A stretch of 64,000 bases of DNA, taken from contig NZ_JOEA01000012.1 in assembly GCF_000719115.1 (NCBI RefSeq), forward strand, positions 1 through 64,000. Reading direction: 5' to 3'. Source of the stretch: Lentzea albidocapillata. Lineage in GTDB: Bacteria; Actinomycetota; Actinomycetes; Mycobacteriales; Pseudonocardiaceae. This document shows positions 1 through 7,532 of this stretch, piece by piece. The stretch's first letter is position 1. Every line of letters begins with the position of its first letter. The position numbers and the translations under genes were made by a program. The notes under the pieces were generated by a model that was not told the origin of the DNA, ran no database searches, and was given only the letters and a program-made list of their open reading frames with translations.

Positions 1-56
1 CCAGCGACAAGAACAAGACCACCGGGTAGAACATCACCAGGACCCACCACCTGCGG

Positions 57-93
57 AATTACTTGAGCGCAGGCCCCGGGAATAACTTGAGCG
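57..93. repeat. Two direct repeats of a 13-bp motif upstream of the integrase
   Basis: The 13-mers AATTACTTGAGCG (57-69) and AATAACTTGAGCG (81-93) differ at one base and start 24 bp apart, directly before the start codon at 100. Such near-identical subterminal repeats are typical of transposase- or recombinase-binding ends, so they may be one end of a mobile element whose body lies left of the window. The first 56 bases hold nothing else I can support. Confidence 0.5.
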
Positions 94-99
94 TTCACA

Positions 100-1104
100 A
101 TGCAGGACTTCGTGCCGTCGATGGTGGCTGCGCTCTACGACTACCTGCTCACTGATGGGCGTCAGAAGCGCAACACCAACGGTGAGATGTACGAGCTGTG
201 GAAGGAAGCATGCGCTGCGGATCGTGAGATTCGACCGCGGGAGATCGCCGACAAGGTAGGTGTGACCTACGCCGCTGCGCGCCGTGCCGTGCGGCGCTAC
301 GAGGTCGGTCGGAATCCGAAGCCCCATGTGTCGGGGCTTGCGCCGAAGACCGTCAAGAGCGTGCACATCATGCTCAGCTCTGCGATGAGTGTGGCGGTGT
401 TGTGGAAGTACATCAGCCTCAATCCGATCCGGAGTGTGAAGGCCCCATCGGTCCCGAGGCGGAACCACAGCACCTGGTCTCCCGAACAGATGATGCGTTT
501 CCTCGAGTACGTGCGGCATCACCGCTGGTATGCGTTGTGGGTCCTTGAGGCATCGACCGGTGTCCGCCGTTCGGAGTTGTGCGGTGCGGAGATCGCCGCA
601 TTCGATCTGACGAAGAAGGTCGTCCGCATGGCTGCCACCACGCGAGTCATCGCCGGTGGAAAGGCGGTGAAAGGGTCGGGCAAGAGTCAGAAGAGCCGTC
701 GGCTGCTCGCGCTAGACAGTTTCACCGTAGGGGTCCTTGCCTCGCACTTCCAGCAACTGGAGAAGCAGAAGCAGGACTGGGGTGACGCTTATCGTGACCA
801 CGGGTTGATGTTCTGCTGGGACGACGGACGGCCGATCTACCCGGACACCATCACGGAGGAGTTCAACAAGCTGGTCGATCTGCTGCAGTTGCCGAAGATT
901 CGGTTTCACGACATCCGGCACACCTACGCGACGATCTCGCTGAGAGCCGGTGTGCACCCGAAGATCGTCAGCTCTCGGCTGGGTCACGCGACCGTGGCGT
1001 TCACCCTCGACACCTACTCAGCGGACATCGAGGACCTCGACCGCGACGCTGCCGAGGCAGTGATTGGTCTGTTCCTGCCGCCGTCGGCGAAGGGGCTGCT
1101 CTGA
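100..1104 (+). CDS. Tyrosine recombinase (phage/ICE integrase), N-terminus apparently replaced
   Basis: Site-specific tyrosine recombinase of 334 residues. All expected active-site residues are visible: R156 (TGVRRSEL), H270 and R273 (HDIRH), H296 (LGH) and the nucleophile Y306 (LDTY). A core-binding helical segment is recognisable from about residue 78 (GLAPKTVKSVHIM). The first 75 residues do not look like an integrase arm-binding domain; they contain a helix-turn-helix-like stretch (REIADKVGVTYAAARRAVRR) more like a transposase or regulator N-terminus, so the gene may be a fusion created by insertion of another element. It ends 120 bp from tRNA-Val and points at the tRNA 3' end, the classic arrangement of an integrase beside its attachment site. 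The catalytic half looks intact, but activity is uncertain. Confidence 0.85.
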   Translation: MQDFVPSMVAALYDYLLTDGRQKRNTNGEMYELWKEACAADREIRPREIADKVGVTYAAARRAVRRYEVGRNPKPHVSGLAPKTVKSVHIMLSSAMSVAVLWKYISLNPIRSVKAPSVPRRNHSTWSPEQMMRFLEYVRHHRWYALWVLEASTGVRRSELCGAEIAAFDLTKKVVRMAATTRVIAGGKAVKGSGKSQKSRRLLALDSFTVGVLASHFQQLEKQKQDWGDAYRDHGLMFCWDDGRPIYPDTITEEFNKLVDLLQLPKIRFHDIRHTYATISLRAGVHPKIVSSRLGHATVAFTLDTYSADIEDLDRDAAEAVIGLFLPPSAKGLL

Positions 1105-1177
1105 CGTGGAACGACGCCGGTTTACTACCACTTTTACTACCGAGGCCCCGGAACGAGGGGTCTGCGAGTGCCCGAGA

Positions 1178-1221
1178 AACCCGAAAGCCCCCGACCTTCG
1201 CAGGTCAGAGGCTTTCGGGTT
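1178..1221. terminator. Hairpin terminator between integrase and tRNA-Val
   Basis: A 12-bp inverted repeat (AACCCGAAAGCC at 1178-1189 and GGCTTTCGGGTT at 1210-1221) encloses a second small hairpin (GACCT/AGGTC at 1193-1206). It lies directly 3' of the tRNA on the minus strand and downstream of the integrase on the plus strand, so it could end both transcripts. Confidence 0.65.
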
Positions 1222-1224
1222 GTA

Positions 1225-1296
1225 TGGGCGATACTGGGATCGAACCAGTGACCTCTTCGGTGTGAACGAAGCGCTCTCCCGCTGAGCTAAACGCCC
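1225..1296 (-). tRNA. tRNA-Val (anticodon CAC)
   Basis: The minus strand folds into a full cloverleaf: acceptor strand GGGCGTT from 1296, D arm with AGCTCAGCGGGAGAGC, anticodon stem CTTCG/CGAAG around loop TTCACAC (anticodon CAC, codon GUG), and T arm with GGTTCGATCC. The acceptor contains one U-U mismatch. CCA is not encoded. The 3' half faces the integrase, so it is the likely attachment target of the element to the left. Confidence 0.93.
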
Positions 1297-1352
1297 GTGT
1301 TCTGTTGTTGTGCTGTACCGCTCGCGCGGTGTGGCCATAGCCTACAACATCA

Positions 1353-1775
1353 TCAACGAGAACCAAAAATCGGGCTCTGCAACCAGCTCCACTCGAGGCC
1401 GAACCAGCCGCCTACCAGCGCGAACACGTTGAGGAAGTAGCAGGTTACGAGGACGATGGCGCAGACGCCCGCCATCACCAGGCCGCGGACCCAGGACGGC
1501 TGGCGCTTGAGCCATACGACCCAGCGGTCGTAGTAGCGCTTCGCGAACTTGAGGACTCGGCCTGCCCACTCGAACTCCGTGGCGAGGATGGCGAGGCCCG
1601 CGAAGACCACGAGCCAGCCTGGGCCGGGGTACGGGATCATGATGATGCCCGCGATCAGGACCAGGCCGCCGATCACGCCCACGCCGATTCGGTAGGCCAG
1701 GTTCAGTGCCGGGTTCCGGTGGAACCAGTGGCGCCAGCCCTTGTGTTCTTCGGGCTTCACGTCGGGCTTCGTCAT
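1353..1775 (-). CDS. TIGR02611-type membrane protein (PGPGW)
   Basis: Small integral membrane protein of 140 residues in the actinobacterial TIGR02611 family, whose function is unknown. Three hydrophobic segments are visible (about residues 30-48, 52-66 and 94-116), with the family hallmark PGPGW at 50-54 followed by LATEFEWA. The ATG at 1775 is preferred because AGGA lies about 9 bases upstream; an in-frame TTG at 1811 would overlap the anti-sigma gene. It follows the sigma/anti-sigma pair by 22 bp and is probably cotranscribed with it. Confidence 0.85.
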   Translation of the reverse strand: MTKPDVKPEEHKGWRHWFHRNPALNLAYRIGVGVIGGLVLIAGIIMIPYPGPGWLVVFAGLAILATEFEWAGRVLKFAKRYYDRWVVWLKRQPSWVRGLVMAGVCAIVLVTCYFLNVFALVGGWFGLEWSWLQSPIFGSR

Positions 1776-1797
1776 GTGTCGATCATCCTGTTGGGAT

Positions 1798-2583
1798 TCA
1801 GGCGGGTGCAACCTGGCCTCCCGCTAGCACTTCCGAGGGTTTCGGTGGTGCTTGGCGGCCTGGTTCGAGCGACACCGCGAAGGTCGTGTGCTTGTGCGCG
1901 TCGGAGGACCAGGCCAGCAGTTGCGGGTCGGTCGAACCGGCTCGTACGTCGAACACCGCCAACGGTACCGGCGCTTTGGTGCTTGCGCCCCAAACTACGT
2001 AAACGTGACCCGAGTCGTTCGGCTTGAGGTTGCTCGGCAGCACGGCGCCCGAGGTCGGGTTCGAGAGGACTACGGCCACCTCGTCGCCTGAGCCCGTGCG
2101 CAGGATCGCCCTGTTCGTGGCGGGGTCTGCGGCCAGGGAGAGGGCCTTGTTCAGGTCGTTGGTGCGAGCCTCGGAGGCCGTTACCTGGTCCGAGAGCTGG
2201 TTCACGCGCACGCCCAGATAGCCGGCGCCTGCCAGTACGGCCAACGCTGCCGCGGCGGCCAGCAGGACGCGGCCGGTGCGGCGGCGGTGTTGCGGGCGCA
2301 GTGGGATCGGCGCCGCGTGGCGCGGGGTGTGCTGGGCGGCGGGCACTTCCTGGGGGATGTGCTCGATCTGTTCCATCAGCTTCGCGCGCAGGCGGGGCGG
2401 TGGTTGTTCCTGGGGGACCGCGCCGCCGATGCCCGCCAGCACCTCCTGCGTCGCCTGCACGGTGCGCTGGCACGTGTCGCAGGTCGGCACGTGGTCGCGG
2501 GCCACTGCTTCGTCGTCTGGCTCCAAGGAGTGCATCGCCCAGCCGACGGCGAGCTCCTCGTGAGCGCACAGGTCGCCGTTCAC
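1798..2583 (-). CDS. Anti-sigma factor, RskA-like
   Basis: Membrane-anchored anti-sigma factor of 261 residues, expected to hold the adjacent ECF sigma factor inactive at the membrane. The N-terminal part carries the zinc-binding anti-sigma signature H31-x3-C35-x2-C38 (HVPTCDTC). A proline-rich linker leads to one transmembrane segment at about 106-125, followed by an extracytoplasmic RskA-type C-terminal domain (residues 150-261). The GTG at 2583 overlaps the sigma stop codon (GTGA), indicating translational coupling and deciding the start. In the RskA family the outer domain is cleaved by regulated proteolysis to release sigma; this is family knowledge, not visible here. Confidence 0.9.
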   Translation of the reverse strand: MNGDLCAHEELAVGWAMHSLEPDDEAVARDHVPTCDTCQRTVQATQEVLAGIGGAVPQEQPPPRLRAKLMEQIEHIPQEVPAAQHTPRHAAPIPLRPQHRRRTGRVLLAAAAALAVLAGAGYLGVRVNQLSDQVTASEARTNDLNKALSLAADPATNRAILRTGSGDEVAVVLSNPTSGAVLPSNLKPNDSGHVYVVWGASTKAPVPLAVFDVRAGSTDPQLLAWSSDAHKHTTFAVSLEPGRQAPPKPSEVLAGGQVAPA

Positions 2584-3200
2584 CGGTGAACTCCTGTCGT
2601 CTCGCCGGTCTCGCCGGCCCACAAGTTCCCCAACGTGCCTCTCAGGCGTCTGATCGCCGCGAACGTGCGCGATTTCACAGTCCCCAGCGGGATGCCTGTC
2701 AACTTTGCCACCTCGCACTGCGTGTAGCCGCCGAGATAGGCGAGCGCTATTACTTGGCGCTGTTCTTCCGGCAGCGTGTGCAGGGCCGCTCTGACCTCGG
2801 CGCTCACCACGCTGACCAACGCTGCGTGGTCGGAGCCTTCGGCAGGAGGGGAGATGTCGTCGGTGAGGGGAACAGTCCGACGACGCTGGGTGTTCTCTTT
2901 ACGTACGGCGTCCACCGCGCGGTGGTGCACCAAAGTCATCAACCAGGTGCCGAAACTTCCGCGGGCGGGGTCGAACCTGGCGGGGTGCCGCCAGAGCGCG
3001 AGGAAGGCTTCCTGGACGACGTCCTCGGCCAGTTCCGGGTCCACGCAGATGCGCCTGGCCAGCGAATATGCTGGTGTGCCGTACCTGTCGTACAGCTCAC
3101 CGAACGCCGACCGATCGCCCTGTGCGAGTCTTTGCACGAGCTCGAAATCGGTCGGCCGGCCGTCGCTCGACGCAACGGTTGGGCCGGGCGAGTCAGCCAC
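2580..3200 (-). CDS. ECF RNA polymerase sigma factor, SigK-like
   Basis: Group IV sigma factor of about 206 residues. Region 2 is clear (DRSAFGELYDRYGTPAYSLA, then AEDVVQEAFLALWR), followed by GSFGTWLMTLVHHRAVDAVR. Region 4 reads LPEEQRQVIALAYLGGYTQ followed by IPLGTVKSR. I place the start at GTG 3200, preceded by AGGAC; ATG 3224 or a farther start at 3320 would add 8 or 40 residues with no good ribosome site. It is translationally coupled to the downstream anti-sigma gene. Likely autoregulated, as is usual for these pairs; the regulon cannot be read from this window. Confidence 0.9.
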   Translation of the reverse strand: MADSPGPTVASSDGRPTDFELVQRLAQGDRSAFGELYDRYGTPAYSLARRICVDPELAEDVVQEAFLALWRHPARFDPARGSFGTWLMTLVHHRAVDAVRKENTQRRRTVPLTDDISPPAEGSDHAALVSVVSAEVRAALHTLPEEQRQVIALAYLGGYTQCEVAKLTGIPLGTVKSRTFAAIRRLRGTLGNLWAGETGETTGVHR

Positions 3201-3336
3201 CAGAGATGTCCTCACGTCCAACATTCGCGCAACAGCCGGTACCGGGTTCAGGTTAGACCCAGCAAGATGGGAGTCGCTGAACGCCGGCTGACGAGCGAGG
3301 AGGCCACGGAGCGCGTGCATACGGTCGCGTTACGGA

Positions 3337-3347
3337 GTCAGACTGAC
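3337..3347. promoter_or_regulatory. Palindrome between sigma gene and ssgB
   Basis: GTCAGACTGAC is a perfect 5-1-5 inverted repeat in the divergent space between the sigma factor and ssgB. A second small inverted repeat (GGGTG/CACCC, 3354-3368) follows. Either could bind a regulator of one or both genes; no direct evidence. Confidence 0.3.
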
Positions 3348-3456
3348 CCGATGGGGTGATCTGCACCCGATTCGCGAGCGTTCCTCGCCACATGCACGTC
3401 ACAACTAAGGTGCTCGGTCGTTTCATTGACCGGGAAGGGAGAAGAGGGTAACGACG

Positions 3457-3882
3457 ATGCGCAACGATCACGTGACGCTCCGCTCGACAGCGGTCTTCGA
3501 CCTGCTGGCACCGAGGACCCCTGCGGTCCCGGTTCAGGTGGAGCTTCGATACGACACGAAGGACCCGTACGCGGTCGTTGCCGCGTTCCGGACCGGCCGC
3601 GCCGGTTGGGTCGAGTGGGTGTACGCCCGCGACCTGCTCGCAGACGGACTCATCGCCGACGCCGGCGACGGTGACGTCCGGATCCGCCCCGCCGCCGACG
3701 ACCCCGAGGTCGTCGTGATCGAGCTGAGCTCGCCTTCCGGGCACGCCATGTTCGAGGCGTCCGCCCAGGAACTCGCCGACTTCCTCGATCGGACCTATGA
3801 CGTCGTCGTGCCGGGCAACGAGCACCTCTGGGTCAACGTCGATGAGGCGCTCACGCACCTCATCTCGAACGACCTGAGCTGA
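3457..3882 (+). CDS. ssgB: SsgB-like sporulation/cell division protein (SALP family)
   Basis: SsgA-like protein of 141 residues. In Streptomyces, SsgB positions FtsZ for sporulation-specific septation. The family features are plain: an N-terminal beta-rich half with LRYDTKDPYAVVAAF, the WVEWVYARDLLADGL motif, a GDVRIRP strand and the C-terminal ELADFLDRTYDVV helix. Length is the family norm. The ATG at 3457 has AGAGGG about 9 bases upstream. SsgB is the most conserved and chromosomally stable SALP, which supports a morphologically complex actinomycete. Of the SALP paralogues, B is the best match from memory; another SALP is possible. Confidence 0.88.
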   Translation: MRNDHVTLRSTAVFDLLAPRTPAVPVQVELRYDTKDPYAVVAAFRTGRAGWVEWVYARDLLADGLIADAGDGDVRIRPAADDPEVVVIELSSPSGHAMFEASAQELADFLDRTYDVVVPGNEHLWVNVDEALTHLISNDLS

Positions 3883-3988
3883 ATAACCCGAGGTAGGGGG
3901 TCCGCGATGGCGAAGCGGGCACCCCGGTGAAACTCGCTTGAACCCCTCGTATAAGCTTCGTTTCAACATCATGAAGTCAGTGGTGTAC

Positions 3989-4061
3989 GCGGATGTAGCG
4001 CAGTTGGTAGCGCATCACCTTGCCAAGGTGAGGGTCGCGAGTTCGAGTCTCGTCATCCGCT
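3989..4061 (+). tRNA. tRNA-Gly (anticodon GCC), copy 1
   Basis: Full cloverleaf: acceptor GCGGATG/CATCCGC, D arm, anticodon stem CACCT around loop TTGCCAA (anticodon GCC), T arm GAGTTCGAGTCTC, discriminator U, no encoded CCA. The sequence is identical to copy 2 at 4405. Confidence 0.95.
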
Positions 4062-4101
4062 CTGTGGTTCCACGGTGTACTTGCCGTGGGGTCATGCTCC
4101 T

Positions 4102-4173
4102 GGCGGAGTGGCCGAGTGGCTTAGGCAAGGGCCTGCAAAGCCCTGTACACGGGTTCGATTCCCGTCTCCGCCT
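4102..4173 (+). tRNA. tRNA-Cys (anticodon GCA)
   Basis: Cloverleaf with acceptor GGCGGAG/CTCCGCC, anticodon loop CTGCAAA (anticodon GCA) and T arm GGGTTCGATTCCC. It lies between the first Gly and Val tRNAs, and no second copy exists in the duplicated unit. Confidence 0.93.
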
Positions 4174-4174
4174 C

Positions 4175-4246
<72 letters not shown>

Positions 4247-4256
4247 TTCTGGATAG

Positions 4257-4295
4257 ACAGCGGGGCCAGGTGCACAGCGCACCTGGCCCCGCTGT
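4257..4295. terminator. Terminator after first tRNA cluster
   Basis: A 17-bp perfect inverted repeat (arms 4257-4273 and 4279-4295, starting ACAGCGGGGCCAGG) with a 5-base loop directly follows the first tRNA-Val and ends in GTCGTTT. It separates the first tRNA cluster from the second, which implies the second copy has its own promoter in 4300-4404. Confidence 0.85.
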
Positions 4296-4404
4296 CGTTT
4301 CGCGGGCCTGTCAGCGGGCCCGTCACCCTGAAGATCAGCCGATTTGGAGCTTCGGGGGACCGTCGGATAAAGTTCCTCTCGCACCACGGGAAACCGGGGC
4401 GCAC

Positions 4405-4477
4405 GCGGATGTAGCGCAGTTGGTAGCGCATCACCTTGCCAAGGTGAGGGTCGCGAGTTCGAGTCTCGTCATCCGCT
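4405..4477 (+). tRNA. tRNA-Gly (anticodon GCC), copy 2
   Basis: Identical base for base to the copy at 3989-4061, including the discriminator. It is followed after one base by the second tRNA-Val; the tRNA-Cys found in the first cluster is absent here. Confidence 0.95.
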
Positions 4478-4478
4478 C

Positions 4479-4550
<72 letters not shown>

Positions 4551-4558
4551 CTCATCAC

Positions 4559-4600
4559 AGGAAGCCCTCGATCGAACATGATCGAGGGCTTCCTGCTTTT
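4559..4600. terminator. Terminator after second tRNA pair
   Basis: A 15-bp perfect inverted repeat (arms 4559-4573 and 4580-4594, AGGAAGCCCTCGATC) with a 6-base loop is followed by GCTTTT. This is a textbook intrinsic terminator that insulates the TIR operon from tRNA transcription. Confidence 0.88.
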
Positions 4601-4618
4601 CACGGCAACGCCGCGTCC

Positions 4619-4674
4619 GCCCACTTTTTGTCCAATTATTGGTCAGAAGGGCTGAAAATGCCCACTTTTTTGTC
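4619..4674. promoter_or_regulatory. AT-rich control region of the TIR operon: direct repeats and palindrome
   Basis: Just before the TIR gene the base composition drops sharply. GCCCACTTTTTGTC (4619-4632) recurs as GCCCACTTTTTTGTC (4660-4674). Between them TGTCCAATTATTGGTCA (4629-4645) forms an imperfect palindrome with perfect CCAAT/ATTGG arms. This is a plausible operator and promoter for the downstream operon, possibly bound by the small winged-helix protein it encodes. No clear -35/-10 pair could be fixed. Confidence 0.4.
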
Positions 4675-4712
4675 TTTTATCGACGCGGGTGGCGCACCTA
4701 CTGTTATGCGCT

Positions 4713-5300
4713 GTGTCCTACAAGTACGATTTCTTCATCAGTTACTGCCGATACGGCAGTGTGCAGAGATGGTTGCTCAACCACTTCCTGAGCAAACTCA
4801 AGGAATGTCTGGCTGATCAGTACGCGCCGACTCCGACGGTGTACGTCGACCGCACGATGGAGCGCGGCGTGCACTGGCCGTCGAGCCTGCAGGACGCCCT
4901 GCGGCACAGCAAGATCATGATCCAGCTCCTCACGCCTCAGTACTACGGGTCGCGCTGGTGCATGGCCGAGCAGAAGAGCATGCGGGCCAGGGAGGAGATG
5001 CTCGGCTTCGCCAGCCTCCAGGTCCCTCAGGGGCTGATCTATCCGATCCTCTACTCCGACTCCGAGAACTTTCCGCTGGAGGAAAAGGAGAGATCGTGGG
5101 TGGATTTCAAGGACGTGGCGCACCCGGACCCCGTGTATCAGCAAAGCCGGAAATACCTGCGATTCCACACGCGGGTGAACGACCTCGCGGCTGATCTCGT
5201 CCAGCTCGCCAGGCAGGCACCGCCCTGGCAGCCGGACTGGCCTGATATCGACCCGCCGGATCCTCCGCTCATGCCGCCACCCCAGATACCGAGGTTCTGA
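4713..5300 (+). CDS. TIR-domain protein, predicted NAD-consuming effector
   Basis: TIR protein of 195 residues, first gene of a four-gene operon. The domain fills residues 3-150: YDFFISY at 5-11 (box 1), VYVDRTMERGVHWPSSL in the middle, KIMIQLLTPQYYGS, and the WCMAE motif whose E86 matches the catalytic glutamate of NAD-cleaving TIR domains. A proline-rich C-terminal tail (PPDPPLMPPP) follows. No transmembrane segment or other effector domain is present, so recognition must come from partners. GTG 4713 is preferred because translation there begins right at the domain; GTG 4689 would add 8 odd residues, and neither has a strong ribosome site. It ends 2 bp before the KGGVGR gene. The NADase role is inferred from the family. 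Confidence 0.88.
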   Translation: MSYKYDFFISYCRYGSVQRWLLNHFLSKLKECLADQYAPTPTVYVDRTMERGVHWPSSLQDALRHSKIMIQLLTPQYYGSRWCMAEQKSMRAREEMLGFASLQVPQGLIYPILYSDSENFPLEEKERSWVDFKDVAHPDPVYQQSRKYLRFHTRVNDLAADLVQLARQAPPWQPDWPDIDPPDPPLMPPPQIPRF

Positions 5301-5302
5301 CC

Positions 5303-6919
5303 ATGGCCGGGACCGTCATCACCTTCTACTCGTACAAGGGCGGCGTCGGGCGCAGTTTCACCATGGCCAACATCGCTGTCTTGCTCGCGCGCTGGGGCTA
5401 TCGGGTCCTCACGATCGACTGGGACCTGGAAGCTCCCGGCCTGCACCACTACTTCGCGCCGGTGCTGCCGGAAGCACCGAAAGGAGGCGTGATCGATCTC
5501 GCGGACGATTTCCTCGCCGGCGCGAATGAACCCGCCGCCCACGCGCTGAAAGTCGACGTGGAAGGCAGCGGCACGCTCGAGTTGCTGGCTGCGGGGAAGA
5601 TGGACCGCTCCTACATGCGGCGGATGCAGGCGATCGACTGGGAGAAGCTGTACGAGAAGGGGTTCGCGAGCTTTCTCGAGGTGTGTCGCGCTCGCTGGAC
5701 CGCCGACCACGACTTCGTGCTGATCGACAGCAGGACAGGCATCTCCGACATCGCGGGCATCTGCACGGCTCACCTGCCGGACCGCCTGGTCGTCGTCTTC
5801 ACCGCCAACGACCAGAACCTCGACGACGTCGTGGACATCGCCCGGCGCGCCGACGCCGCGAGAGACCGGATGCCCTACGACCGGCCCCGGCACACCGTGC
5901 TCCCCGTGCTGTCCCGACTGGACAACCGGGTCGAGTACGAGCGCGCGGACAAGTGGCAGCGCAAGTGCGCCGCGGTGGTCGCCCCGCTGTTCGAGAACTG
6001 GCTCGTCAAGAGCGTTCCCGAAGACCTCATGCTGCGGCATCTCACGGTCCCGTACGTCTCCTACTGGAGTTTCGGTGAGCAGCTGCCGGTGCTGGACGAA
6101 CTCGTCCCGTCGCCCGACCAGATCTCGTACGCGCTGGAAACCATCGCCGCGGTGATCGCGCAGGGGTTCGACCGGACAGACGTGCTGGAGGACAACCGCG
6201 ACGCCTACGTCGCGGCCGCACGTAACCACCACCGGGACTTCGACCTCGATCTGCTGGTATCGAGCCCCCGGACGCTGTTGAAGGCCACCGAGGAACTCAT
6301 CAGCGAACTGAACGCGCTCGGGGTGCGGACCGAGCGTTCGGTGTCCGGCGACCCGGAGATCCTCGAGCAGGCCGGTGAGCCGGCGGAGCACCTGTGCCTC
6401 CTGGTGGACGGTGAGGCGAGCCGGTGGCAGATCACCGAGGCGGAGCGCTTCCTGCGGCACACCATCGGGCCGGAAGGCGATCAACGGCAGCTGTTCTGTG
6501 TGCTGACGAGGAACACGGATCGAGATCGGCTACCCGGTTTTCTGCGCAACCTGCGGCATCTGGAGCTCGGCCCGCGCCCGGAACTGGTCGCGCGGCAGCT
6601 CCACACCCTCATCCAGGGGACTCCTGGGCACGAACCGAACCACGAGGCGCTGATAACGGCTGCGACCGCGTTGCGCGGTCTTCCGGACGAGATGCCCTAC
6701 GCCGGCCGTTTCGCGCTTGTCCAGGAAACGGTCCACGGCATGACGGCGGCGCTCGACGGCGGCGCCATGGAGCTGCTGCTGGATCACTCGGCCGACCTTG
6801 CGTTCATCAGCAAGGTGCGCGGCAACGGCGCCCAGGCTCCGATGCCACCTGAACTGCGAGCCGCGGTGGGAGAGCTGCTCGCCCGGATCGATCGACGACT
6901 CAACGCGTTCACCGACTGA
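5303..6919 (+). CDS. KGGVGR-type MinD/ParA-like ATPase with degenerate TIR-like C-terminus
   Basis: P-loop ATPase of 538 residues. Residues 1-295 are a SIMIBI (ParA/MinD/ArsA-like) domain with the deviant Walker A KGGVGRS at 12-18, DWDLEAPGL after strand 2 and LIDSRTGISD as the switch region. The KGGVGR subfamily, unlike chromosome-partition ParA, is frequently linked to TIR and other conflict-system genes. Residues ~310-430 read DFDLDLLVSSP and CLLVDGEASRWQITEAERFL, then a VLTR strand and LPGFLRNL; this order resembles a TIR fold whose glutamate region is partly kept, probably a non-catalytic adaptor. The last 100 residues are helical. It sits between the TIR gene (2 bp) and the winged-helix gene (13 bp). 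Confidence 0.88.
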   Translation: MAGTVITFYSYKGGVGRSFTMANIAVLLARWGYRVLTIDWDLEAPGLHHYFAPVLPEAPKGGVIDLADDFLAGANEPAAHALKVDVEGSGTLELLAAGKMDRSYMRRMQAIDWEKLYEKGFASFLEVCRARWTADHDFVLIDSRTGISDIAGICTAHLPDRLVVVFTANDQNLDDVVDIARRADAARDRMPYDRPRHTVLPVLSRLDNRVEYERADKWQRKCAAVVAPLFENWLVKSVPEDLMLRHLTVPYVSYWSFGEQLPVLDELVPSPDQISYALETIAAVIAQGFDRTDVLEDNRDAYVAAARNHHRDFDLDLLVSSPRTLLKATEELISELNALGVRTERSVSGDPEILEQAGEPAEHLCLLVDGEASRWQITEAERFLRHTIGPEGDQRQLFCVLTRNTDRDRLPGFLRNLRHLELGPRPELVARQLHTLIQGTPGHEPNHEALITAATALRGLPDEMPYAGRFALVQETVHGMTAALDGGAMELLLDHSADLAFISKVRGNGAQAPMPPELRAAVGELLARIDRRLNAFTD

Positions 6920-6932
6920 GAGAGGCGGCGTG

Positions 6933-7532
6933 ATGCCGGAGAAGTTTGGCGCCCCGGAGCGTGCGGCGTTGACCGTGCTGATGCTGGAGAACCGGCCGGT
7001 GCGCAACACGGAGCTGGGCGACCAGGTCAAGCTCACCAAGCCCGGTCGCGAGAAGTTGAACAAGGCCGGTTTCATCCAGACCGATGAAACCGTGAAGCCG
7101 ATGGTTCACGAGATCACCAACGAAGGCATCGCCTGGTGCCTGCAGGACCTCGTCAAGGGAGAGTTGCCGCCGAGATCGACCTCGCACGCGCGAGTCACGT
7201 TCGGGCTGCTGAAGAAGTTCATCCTGCACCACGAGGCGTGCGGGACGCTCATCGACGTGATCCGGTCCCGGGATCTGGAGTCGTTGATCCGTTCCACCTA
7301 CGAGGAACTGGCCACCGAGCCGCAGGACTGGATCCGGCTCGCCCGCATCCGGCCCCGGCTCAACGGCGCGGAGAAGGGCGAGGTCGACGCGACGCTGGTG
7401 AAGATGATGAAGACCGGGACCGTCCACCTGGCACCCGAGTCCAACACGAAGGTGCTCACCGCGGAAGACCACGCCGCGGCGTTGCGGGTCGGCAGCGAGG
7501 ACCTGCACCTAGTGGCGATGGAGGAGTCGTGA
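6933..7532 (+). CDS. Small winged-helix-like protein of the TIR/HerA operon
   Basis: Protein of 199 residues with no family I can name. The first 75 residues (GAPERAALTVLMLENRPVRN, later LTKPGREKLNKAGFI, then EITNEGIAWCLQDL) resemble a winged helix-turn-helix with a beta wing. A helical C-terminal domain follows, containing EACGTLIDVIRSRDLESLIR and RIRPRLNGAEKGEVDATLVK. ATG 6933 follows GAGAGGCGG. Its stop overlaps the start of the HerA-like gene (GTGA), so the two are made in a fixed ratio. Plausible roles are operon regulator, or an adaptor that couples the TIR/KGGVGR pair to the large ATPase. Confidence 0.72.
   Translation: MPEKFGAPERAALTVLMLENRPVRNTELGDQVKLTKPGREKLNKAGFIQTDETVKPMVHEITNEGIAWCLQDLVKGELPPRSTSHARVTFGLLKKFILHHEACGTLIDVIRSRDLESLIRSTYEELATEPQDWIRLARIRPRLNGAEKGEVDATLVKMMKTGTVHLAPESNTKVLTAEDHAAALRVGSEDLHLVAMEES

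Noticed and set aside
5138..6484. 448-residue antisense frame over the KGGVGR ATPase
   Set aside because: No motif, biased composition, and the sense gene has a clear P-loop.
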